Below are positions 43,428 to 50,634 of a stretch of 64,000 nucleotides of DNA, piece by piece. The translations under genes and the position numbers were made by a program. The DNA comes from an uncultured Lachnospiraceae bacterium. Its GTDB lineage: Bacteria > Bacillota > Clostridia > Lachnospirales > Lachnospiraceae. The notes below the pieces were generated by a model. The model worked only from the letters and a program-made list of their open reading frames with translations, did not search any database and was not told where the DNA came from. Position 1 is the first letter of the stretch, and every line of letters starts with the position of its first letter. The stretch lies in assembly GCA_910585215.1 (NCBI GenBank), contig CAJUDQ010000006.1, forward strand, positions 20,523 through 84,522, read 5' to 3'.

Positions 43428-46400
43428 TTACAACCCCCTTCGTCTTCTTTCGTTTTGCAGTTTTTTTTCTATTTTCTGATAGATTTGTTCTGTCATTTGA
43501 TTGATATGTTTTTGAATATTGTTTTGAATCATCTGAACTGCTTCGTTTATCTGCTTTGTATCTGATTTTGCCTGATTTTGATTTATAGCTGGAAGCCCTG
43601 ACAGTTTTATTTGATTTTGGGAAAGTATTTTCTCTGTGACCGCGATTGTTTTAGTTGTATCTTTGTTTATAGTTTGACTTACATCTGTCGGTTTTGACAT
43701 ATCATGTCCCATTTGATGATATACTATTTCAGTCGTTTTTGTTTTTTGCAGATAATTTTTATTGTTATATAAATTTTCTGTATTTTTTTGAATTTCATGG
43801 AAATTTTCTGTTTCTATTTCATAAAAAATCTGCTGAATCACTTCTTTTTCTGCATATTTTTCAACTTCTTTCTGAATTTCCTTTTGAATGTCTTTTTCTG
43901 TTTCCATAATTGACATATGTTTTGATGCAGACTCTTTTGCAGATATTGTTTCAGTCGGTTTAATGACTTGTTGGTAAATGTTTTCCGATAACCGTTCCTT
44001 TCCGGCTTCAATTATTTGTTCCAGAGTATCTTTTTTTATCTGACTTTTGTTATATATATCAGTATTGTTATATGTATCAACACTGTTATATGTACCAGTA
44101 TTGTTATATGTATCAGTATTATTGTATATATTAGTGTTGTTATATGTATCAATATTTTTATATATAGCAGTATTATCCTGATTCATAATCTCTGGTTGAA
44201 CAATATCTGTCAATATTTCAGAACCCTGATAACGATTCTGCGATTTTAAGGCAAGCTCATTTACCACGGATTCTGATTGTGTTTTTATAAAGGAACTCGG
44301 ATGTTTCAAAGATGGTATGCTGGCAGTTTGTTTCTTATTATCCGTTTGCTGTGTCTGTAAATTTAATTTATGAAAAACCTGTTGAACTTCTTTTCTGCTT
44401 TTTTCGAAAATTTTATCTTCATTTGAGCTTTCCTTCTGTAAAACAGAATTTAGCTGGTCTGTATTTTTCTGGTTTTCTATAATATTTGTCTGATTTTCAT
44501 AAAGATTTTGGCTTTTGGATATTGACAACTGTTCTGTCCTGCCTGACTCTGTATCAAAAAAGAATTCTGGCTGGTCTGAAATATTGAAATTTTCTTTTTG
44601 TTCATATGGAGCTCTTTTTTGTGTAATAAATTGATGAAAAATTTCCCTTATTTCTTCTGTGACTCTTTCTTTTTGTATTTCTTCTTTTTCGAAATTTTCT
44701 ATTTGTAATTTTTCCTTCTCTGACTTTTCTTTCTGTATTTTTTCTTTTTCTATTTGCAATTTTTCTTTTTGTAATTTCTCTTTTTCTGACTTTTCTCTCT
44801 GTATTTTTTCGGTTTCCATTTGCAATTTTTCTCTTTGCATTTGTTCTTTTTCTGCAATCTTCTCTTTTGGTTTTTCTTCTATACTTACCTTCGAATTTTC
44901 ATTCTTTTGGTTCTCTTCCCGCGATTTATTTTCAGTTGTTTGAATTGTCCGAGAAAACATACTATTATTTTCTGAAAAATCATTTTTTATTGCAGGATTG
45001 CTCCATTTGTTTTCTCTGATTTTCTCTTTAAACTGGCCTTCAAAAAAATACTCTACAGTCTGTTTCTGATTATCTTCATAAAGCTGTTCTCTGTTTTTTT
45101 TCCTCTTCAAAAATAGTTCTTCTATCCATTCACTCATCCAAATCAAACGCTCTTCAAAAACATCTGAAGATTCTTCTCCTATTTCTTCCGCTTTTTTTCC
45201 CGATATACCAAAATATTTACCAAGGTAATTTTCAGCCATTTCAATCCTTTGCATTTCACAATATAAGTCAAAAAATAGTTTCTTATTTTCCTTATACCAG
45301 CGTTCCTGTGAGTTTTCATTTTCTTTATTCCAAACCTCTTTCTTCCATTTATCATTTATCTTTCGTGTTTCTTTTTTTTCTTTCCACTTTTCCGTGTTTT
45401 GTATAACTTTTGTATTTTTTTCATTTAACAGTTCTTTCAGTTTGAATAAAATTTCTTTATTCTCCAAACCAATTTTCTCTTCCCTGTCTTCATAAAAGCT
45501 ATTTTGCTCTGAATTATTTTGTTCTGTTACATTCTTATTCCAAGCAGTTTGTTCCCAATTACTTTCCAGTTCTTTTTCTTCTTTTTTATATATAAGCAGC
45601 TTTTTTCTGTTTTCCATATTCGCTGCAAACCTTTCTAGTATAGAAAGCTCATAGTGATATAAATGATTCTGCTGTTTTAAAAACTTTTGAATGTCATCGG
45701 TATTTATTGCCTGTTCTTTCTGGTATTGCCATTGACATCGATTCACAGTATTTTTGGCAGTATTGCAGATTTCAAAACCTATCTCATACCAGTCAGTCTG
45801 CTGTTTACCATAAAACTGCCGAAACACCGCTGCCAGAGAAATATTTTTTGCCAGGGAAAAAACTGCTGCTTTCAAAAGACAGGAAAATACGTTCTCCCTT
45901 GTAACCGATATCTTGTTTTCCACTGTTATATTTTCTTTTCTGTCAGGTATGTTCTGCAACAGTTCTGCTTCATAAAGATTTGAAGAAATAAAATTCATCT
46001 GGCAATGTGGATATATCTGTTTTCTTTTTTCCTGCACAAGCCTTATATTCAGTATATTTTCCTGCTGCTCAGACAATGCAAGCTCATTGTGAAAAAGGAT
46101 GTTCCGTCCTGCTCCCTGTGTGTAATTCCACCGACTGACCGTTTGATAAATTTCTACAGTACGAAGCCTTTGAATAATATGTTCATATAGAAAATTTTCT
46201 TTCTTTTTTTCAAGGTTTTGAATAATCCCTGTATCTGTTTGATTTGTTGGCTTTTCATGTTCTGCCAGTTCATATATGCTCAAGCTCTCGTTTTCCTGCT
46301 TGTATTTCTTCAGAAGCTGATTTTTTAAAATATATTCCTCTTTTCTGCTTAGAATCCTCTGCAAAAAAGCAGATACATCTGAAATACCCATTTTACGCAG

Positions 46401-46715
46401 AATACATCCAATATACACATTATCCTGATAGGTAATTCCTGTTTCTTTTATCATTAAGATACGGTTTAACATCTGATTTATCAGCTCTATCATAATACTG
46501 TTCTGATTTAGAACAGCAATATTCTCTACAATCATGGCAATACGGTTTGTCTGTTCCTGATGTTCCGGTTCTTCCAGCAAAAGATGCAGCAGCTCTTCTT
46601 TTGGCATTACAGCAGTCAGAAATTCATAATTTGCCCGTATCCTGTCAGAAAACGCATCCTTATATGAAATTCCCGAAAGACTTTTTAAATGCAGAGGTTT
46701 TTTTAGCGTTATCAT
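43428..46715 (-). CDS. Large charged repetitive protein of CIS cluster, unknown
   Basis: 1095 residues, no family recognised. Residues 1-390 look globular and helical (MITLKKPLHLKSLSGISYKD at the start). Residues about 390-600 are Asn/Lys/Glu rich. About 620-700 is an extended charged coil of repeating EKLQ/EKIQKEKSEKEK units. About 855-895 holds six imperfect six-residue repeats of the DTYNNT type (18-base DNA repeats at 44049-44168). The last 150 residues are again helical and end NERRRRGL. No signal peptide or membrane helix. Its place between the second tube-like protein and the tube initiator, and its length, make a tape-measure or assembly-scaffold role possible; that is inference only. 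SD CAGGAG. Confidence 0.7.
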   Translation of the reverse strand: MITLKKPLHLKSLSGISYKDAFSDRIRANYEFLTAVMPKEELLHLLLEEPEHQEQTNRIAMIVENIAVLNQNSIMIELINQMLNRILMIKETGITYQDNVYIGCILRKMGISDVSAFLQRILSRKEEYILKNQLLKKYKQENESLSIYELAEHEKPTNQTDTGIIQNLEKKKENFLYEHIIQRLRTVEIYQTVSRWNYTQGAGRNILFHNELALSEQQENILNIRLVQEKRKQIYPHCQMNFISSNLYEAELLQNIPDRKENITVENKISVTRENVFSCLLKAAVFSLAKNISLAAVFRQFYGKQQTDWYEIGFEICNTAKNTVNRCQWQYQKEQAINTDDIQKFLKQQNHLYHYELSILERFAANMENRKKLLIYKKEEKELESNWEQTAWNKNVTEQNNSEQNSFYEDREEKIGLENKEILFKLKELLNEKNTKVIQNTEKWKEKKETRKINDKWKKEVWNKENENSQERWYKENKKLFFDLYCEMQRIEMAENYLGKYFGISGKKAEEIGEESSDVFEERLIWMSEWIEELFLKRKKNREQLYEDNQKQTVEYFFEGQFKEKIRENKWSNPAIKNDFSENNSMFSRTIQTTENKSREENQKNENSKVSIEEKPKEKIAEKEQMQREKLQMETEKIQREKSEKEKLQKEKLQIEKEKIQKEKSEKEKLQIENFEKEEIQKERVTEEIREIFHQFITQKRAPYEQKENFNISDQPEFFFDTESGRTEQLSISKSQNLYENQTNIIENQKNTDQLNSVLQKESSNEDKIFEKSRKEVQQVFHKLNLQTQQTDNKKQTASIPSLKHPSSFIKTQSESVVNELALKSQNRYQGSEILTDIVQPEIMNQDNTAIYKNIDTYNNTNIYNNTDTYNNTGTYNSVDTYNNTDIYNKSQIKKDTLEQIIEAGKERLSENIYQQVIKPTETISAKESASKHMSIMETEKDIQKEIQKEVEKYAEKEVIQQIFYEIETENFHEIQKNTENLYNNKNYLQKTKTTEIVYHQMGHDMSKPTDVSQTINKDTTKTIAVTEKILSQNQIKLSGLPAINQNQAKSDTKQINEAVQMIQNNIQKHINQMTEQIYQKIEKKLQNERRRRGL
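44049..44168. repeat. 18-base tandem repeats inside the 1095-residue gene
   Basis: About six imperfect copies of an 18-base unit of the form TTGTTATATGTATCAGTA (plus strand), coding on the minus strand for DTYNNT-like hexapeptides. The phase preserves the reading frame. Such arrays vary in copy number by slippage. Confidence 0.85.
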
Positions 46716-46748
46716 CTATTTTTCTCCTGTTAACAGTTACTGATTATC

Positions 46749-47348
46749 TTATGATTTCAGATAATTTTTTATATTTTTTGCACTGCTTACCTTTGGCCAC
46801 AATCTGATATTCTTGTTTTTCTGTTTTTGAATTCCAAAGCTTTCCAGAGTTCTTGCCGACTGCTCACGATTTCCACTGGCGTTTGTTCTGTCGAATTTCC
46901 ATACAGGTTTGCGACTTTCCATTTTTGTATCTTTACATGTCATTGTCTGATAAGCAATCGTTGTTATCTCTGTAAGAATCTCACTTTTCTCTGCATTTAA
47001 TTCTCCGTATTTCTTTTCCATCACTACACATCCCTTAAATTCAAATATTCTTTTTGGATTTTCAAATTCCCCGGGATAACGTGCAATCAAAATCTGTACC
47101 GGCATGGAAAATATAGTTCCCAAACTTAAAACATTGTCCTGCTCTGTTCCCACATAACATTCCACCTGAAAGGTATTTGGCTCACTGACGGGTTTTCTTC
47201 TGATATGTACATAATCATTCACGCCACCCTCCTGTATATATTCATATTCTTCTTTTTTTTGAAATCCAGATATACTTCTGCAGGGCAAATCAAACATTCC
47301 CTCTACCCGAAGCAGAAAATTATAATTAATCAAAGGTTCTTTTTGCAT
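46749..47348 (-). CDS. Second CIS tail-tube-like protein (Afp5-like)
   Basis: 199 residues. INYNFLLRVEGMFDLPCRSI and GFQKKEEYEYIQEGGVNDYV match the phage tail tube/T4 gp19-like family used for Afp1/Afp5; the tail region of about 60 residues (KFDRTNASGNREQS and on) is additional and basic. In Afp, a second tube paralogue caps the tube at the baseplate side. It follows the DUF6760 gene and precedes the 1095-residue gene. SD AGGAGGG. Confidence 0.85.
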   Translation of the reverse strand: MQKEPLINYNFLLRVEGMFDLPCRSISGFQKKEEYEYIQEGGVNDYVHIRRKPVSEPNTFQVECYVGTEQDNVLSLGTIFSMPVQILIARYPGEFENPKRIFEFKGCVVMEKKYGELNAEKSEILTEITTIAYQTMTCKDTKMESRKPVWKFDRTNASGNREQSARTLESFGIQKQKNKNIRLWPKVSSAKNIKNYLKS

Positions 47349-47359
47349 TTTTTACCCTC

Positions 47360-47617
47360 CTATCTGCTCGGCTTTAAATCAAAAATACTTTTTTCCTTCT
47401 TTTCATTCGAGGCACCAAGACTTTTATGTATCTCCGATATTTCTCTGCACCAGCGTCTGCGACTCTGATGGTCCAGTTCCAAAACCTCACTGTTGCTCCA
47501 GTGGAAATAATATGCGAGAAAAGACATTTCCTTATATAATTCCTCCTGTGGATAAAGCCTCAGTCCTCTGTGGTAAAATTTAACGGCACCTTGTAACACT
47601 TTCCGCAATCTGGACAT
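47360..47617 (-). CDS. DUF6760 small CIS protein
   Basis: 85 residues in the longest frame. YPQEELYKEMSFLAYYFHWS and LDHQSRRRWCREISEIH match DUF6760, a small protein commonly found after the tail-assembly gene in eCIS loci. The ATG at 47617 overlaps the preceding gene by 58 bases. A strong AGGAGG occurs inside the frame, but the nearest ATG downstream (47527) would remove the conserved YPxxxLYxE start, so the true start is uncertain. Function is unknown; probably an assembly factor. Confidence 0.8.
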   Translation of the reverse strand: MSRLRKVLQGAVKFYHRGLRLYPQEELYKEMSFLAYYFHWSNSEVLELDHQSRRRWCREISEIHKSLGASNEKKEKSIFDLKPSR

Positions 47618-47922
47618 ACTACAGATAATTCCGGCACCTCCACATCATTAATTCTCTGATACATATCCTGAAGAAACGCCAAATCAGCTGTAAACAGTCG
47701 TTCCATTGTAGTCGGTGTCACCATATCCATTCCTTCCAGCTCTGTAATTACCTTGGAAAGAATTACAATTGTCAAATAAGACGGATTGCTGAGTACTCTT
47801 GGGTCCCTTGTAGCACTGATTTCATCTCCCGCTGTTGCCAGCCTCATTTTTCCTCTTTTGTGTACCTCACCGGCACTGTCCACATACCCCTTTGGCAGAG
47901 TAAATTCATAGACTGTCTGCAT
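47560..47922 (-). CDS. CIS tail assembly protein with C-terminal Cys cluster
   Basis: 120 residues from ATG 47922, which has GGAGG 5 bases before it (the ATG at 47934 overlaps that SD). MQTVYEFTLPKGYVD and KMRLATAGDEISATRDPRVL with LFTADLAFLQDMYQRIND match the phage tail assembly protein type found in eCIS clusters of actinobacteria and others. The C-terminus has CPDCGKC (C-X2-C-X2-C), a zinc-knuckle-like feature that is incomplete by itself. Position between tube and DUF6760 is conserved in many eCIS. Confidence 0.85.
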   Translation of the reverse strand: MQTVYEFTLPKGYVDSAGEVHKRGKMRLATAGDEISATRDPRVLSNPSYLTIVILSKVITELEGMDMVTPTTMERLFTADLAFLQDMYQRINDVEVPELSVVCPDCGKCYKVPLNFTTED

Positions 47923-47933
47923 AAAAACCTCCA

Positions 47934-48428
47934 TTAATTAGGAATTACCAGTTCCTCATATGCGATTTCCACCGATTCAATCGCCACTTCGCTTGCCGTG
48001 GAGTTTAAATCCGGTGCCGTATATTTTGTTACCCATGCATTGGTCAATATCCATACTGTACTTCCACTGATAGAGGTAATCGCACTCTGCGGTGCACCTC
48101 CATTAATATCAATCAGCTCAATAGAAACATTGTTCCTTGGCATTTCTCCTCTGACTTCGCTGACGCATTCCTGTATCCATGTCTTAAAGGCGCTGTCTGT
48201 AGTATATCCCATTTTCAATGTTACATTTCCGTGTTTTACCAGCCCCGGCAGCTTTACCGGTGCCAGACTGTGGGCATTTCCCTGGCGAAATTCAATCACA
48301 TCCACAGAAGCTTCCACACCGCTTACTTCATTAAAAGCAGCAGTTCCGTTTACGTTGTCTACAGTTACAAGAAAGTTCATTTTTGTAAGCGGATAAGACA
48401 AACCCGCTTTGTTCTGATATGTTGCCAT
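47934..48428 (-). CDS. CIS inner tube protein (Afp1-like)
   Basis: 164 residues. MNFLVTVDNVNGTAAFNEVSGVEA and VEFRQGN-like VIEFRQGNAHSLAPVKLPGL then GNVTLKMGYTTDSAFKTWI form the conserved tail-tube pattern (TIGR02241, T4 gp19-like). It should polymerise into the inner tube surrounded by the sheath. It follows the sheath gene by 31 bases and precedes the tail-assembly gene. SD AAGGAGAAC. Confidence 0.93.
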   Translation of the reverse strand: MATYQNKAGLSYPLTKMNFLVTVDNVNGTAAFNEVSGVEASVDVIEFRQGNAHSLAPVKLPGLVKHGNVTLKMGYTTDSAFKTWIQECVSEVRGEMPRNNVSIELIDINGGAPQSAITSISGSTVWILTNAWVTKYTAPDLNSTASEVAIESVEIAYEELVIPN

Positions 48429-48459
48429 AAATGTTCTCCTTTTTTAAATACTAGTGTGA

Positions 48460-50178
48460 TTAATTTTCTCCTGTCTGAGTATGCTGTGTTACACGGAAAA
48501 TAACAAACTCTGCCGGTCTTGAGGGTGCGATTCCCACATTACAAATCAATCTTCCGCTTCTGATATCCTCCTGTGTCATGGTAGATGGTCCGATTTCTAC
48601 AAAATAGCTTTCCTCCGGTGAACTGCCTGCAAGCATGCCGTTTCTGTATAAATTGTCCAGAAAAGCAGAAATTGTCATGCTGACTCTGGACCAGAGTGTA
48701 GAATCATTTGGTTCAAATACCACCCAGTTTGTATTTGCCTTAATGCTTTCTTCTACATAAATAAACAGTCTTCTGACATTGACATAGCGAAAGGCTGCAT
48801 TACTGCTTGCTGTTCTGGCACCCCAAATCCGAATCCCGTTTCCTGGAAACTTGCGAATCAAATTAATACCTTCTGGATTTAAAATATCCTGTTCTGCTTT
48901 TGTATAATGAACCTTTAAATCTGTACAGAGAATGGTTTCATTCGCCGGTGCCTTATGTACACCGCGATGAATATCTGTTCTGGAATATACGCCCAATACT
49001 GCACCTGACGGCGGAATAAACACAGGCTTCTTCGCTGTTCTGTCGAACACCTGAATCCATGGATGATACATGGCAGCATAAGTACTGTCAATAATAGAAC
49101 GATAGGGAATCAGTTCATCCGGCTTTGCCACATCTTTTGGCATATCAAGAACCGCAAAACGGCTTCCGGTATTTTCACAATGCGAAACAAGCGATACTGT
49201 GACTTCCGGTATGGTAATACCCGGAACTGCCAGCATACTTACCACATTGTTTTCCAAAAAAGCCTGGATTCCTGTACGCCTGCCAGGGCCATTGTCTGTA
49301 CCAATAAAGGTTCCTGCCGTTACCTTTTCCATACTCCCGTCACAACCACCCTCCAAAATAAAACTGCCGGCTGTTATTCCTGCTCCCAGTATCTGTTCCA
49401 CCGGATTCTGCCATCCCTCTAACTGATTTTCCGATTGACCTTTTGGCTGTACAGCTTCTATTCTTATCAGTTCGCTGTTTTCCAGACGAAACATTATATA
49501 GTCTGGAGACGAATAGTGAAAGCTGAGGGAAGTATAAACTTCCTCCTCTTCATTGCAGCGCACTGTCATGTCTGTCTCCACCAGATAGAGCACAACTGCC
49601 GGAACCAGAGAATCATCTGTTACCTGTGAGGCAAATGGCTTTTCAAATGTAACCGTCTGGTCAAAAATAGAAATAATCCTGTTGTATTCATTATTTACAA
49701 AAACCAAATCTCCCTCACGGAAACCGTCTGTCGACTTTGCCACAAAACTTGTCTCATTTTCGGCCAAAGATAAAAGCTGCATTTTCTTTTTCATAACAGA
49801 CTGCAGAGAAATCCGGATTTGATTGCCCCATTTTCCTTCACTGGCAGCAGTAAATGTAAAGATTCCAGCCTGTTTTTGTGCCTTTTTTGCATCCTCTGCA
49901 ATTACTCTGGCTACATAGCACGAAGTTCCGCCATTGGCAAAGAACTGTTCCACGCTGGCTGCAAGATAATGATAGCTGCCATGTGTAAACTCGCTTAACG
50001 GAGAGCCAAATACCTTGGTAAAATTTGCAAAATTAGTAATCAGTACCGGCGCCCCAATGGCAGGCCCTTTCTGCGCCATTCCCACAAAGCCTGCCATACT
50101 TGTTCCTACACCCTCCATTGCCCGCGAAGTGTTGTCATATTCCTCTACATATATGCCCGGTGATAAATATTCTCCCAT
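48460..50178 (-). CDS. CIS contractile tail sheath protein
   Basis: 572 residues. N-terminus MGEYLSPGIYVEEYDNTSRA and the C-terminal NWVVFEPNDSTLWSRVSMTI, LAGSSPEESYFVEIGPSTMT and GIAPSRPAEFVIFRV are diagnostic of contractile sheath proteins. Inserted domains in the middle (about 130-290) are beta-rich. Only one sheath gene is visible, whereas Afp has three. SD AGGAGAAGG. Confidence 0.96.
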   Translation of the reverse strand: MGEYLSPGIYVEEYDNTSRAMEGVGTSMAGFVGMAQKGPAIGAPVLITNFANFTKVFGSPLSEFTHGSYHYLAASVEQFFANGGTSCYVARVIAEDAKKAQKQAGIFTFTAASEGKWGNQIRISLQSVMKKKMQLLSLAENETSFVAKSTDGFREGDLVFVNNEYNRIISIFDQTVTFEKPFASQVTDDSLVPAVVLYLVETDMTVRCNEEEEVYTSLSFHYSSPDYIMFRLENSELIRIEAVQPKGQSENQLEGWQNPVEQILGAGITAGSFILEGGCDGSMEKVTAGTFIGTDNGPGRRTGIQAFLENNVVSMLAVPGITIPEVTVSLVSHCENTGSRFAVLDMPKDVAKPDELIPYRSIIDSTYAAMYHPWIQVFDRTAKKPVFIPPSGAVLGVYSRTDIHRGVHKAPANETILCTDLKVHYTKAEQDILNPEGINLIRKFPGNGIRIWGARTASSNAAFRYVNVRRLFIYVEESIKANTNWVVFEPNDSTLWSRVSMTISAFLDNLYRNGMLAGSSPEESYFVEIGPSTMTQEDIRSGRLICNVGIAPSRPAEFVIFRVTQHTQTGEN

Positions 50179-50240
50179 TTTCCTTCTCCTTTTCCAAATA
50201 AATATTTAAACTGTGTTTCTTTCCATTTCATTTATTATTT

Positions 50241-50633
50241 TTATCCTGTAATTGCTTTTGTCTGCGCAGGCATGCCCACAGAAATCATACCTGCACCAAA
50301 CGCACAAGTCAGTGTGCTGCCACTGTCCAGACAGGGAATACCTGAAATCAGGCAGTCTGGTTTATTTGATATCCAGGTTCCCGCAGCCACCAGAGTACAG
50401 GGACATGGTGTCAAAACACCCAGTGCCGCCGCAGTAGCAGCAGCTACCTGTGGATTTGCCATAGATATACACATTCCAAACGGTGGAATATTGATATTGG
50501 CGGCAATATCCTGAATCGTGGCAGCAGGCTTTCCCTGTATCAGACATTTTGTCTGCGATGTTACATTCAAAGAAGCTGGAGCCGTCCCAAAACTGCAGCT
50601 TATCACAGCACCTGAAACAACAAGCTGTCCCAT
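50241..50633 (-). CDS. DUF4280 PAAR-like spike-tip protein
   Basis: 130 residues. MGQLVVSGAVISCSFGTAPA, FGMCISMANPQVAAATAAAL and CTLVAAGTWISNKPDCLISG match DUF4280, the PAAR-like family that caps spikes of contractile systems. The cysteines in SCSFG, FGMC, PCPC, PDC, PC and LTC are typical. It would sit on the tip of the spike encoded at 40324-41133. It lies between the anchored coiled-coil gene and the sheath gene. Confidence 0.92.
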   Translation of the reverse strand: MGQLVVSGAVISCSFGTAPASLNVTSQTKCLIQGKPAATIQDIAANINIPPFGMCISMANPQVAAATAAALGVLTPCPCTLVAAGTWISNKPDCLISGIPCLDSGSTLTCAFGAGMISVGMPAQTKAITG

Positions 50634-50634
50634 G

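Noticed and set aside
44049..44168. CRISPR-like or intergenic repeat array
   Set aside because: The period is 18 bases without unique spacers, the copies preserve the reading frame of the 1095-residue gene, and no cas genes are present.
44659..44943. Plus-strand frame of 94 codons rich in FSICNFSF repeats
   Set aside because: It is the antisense reading of the KE-rich coil repeats of the 1095-residue gene.
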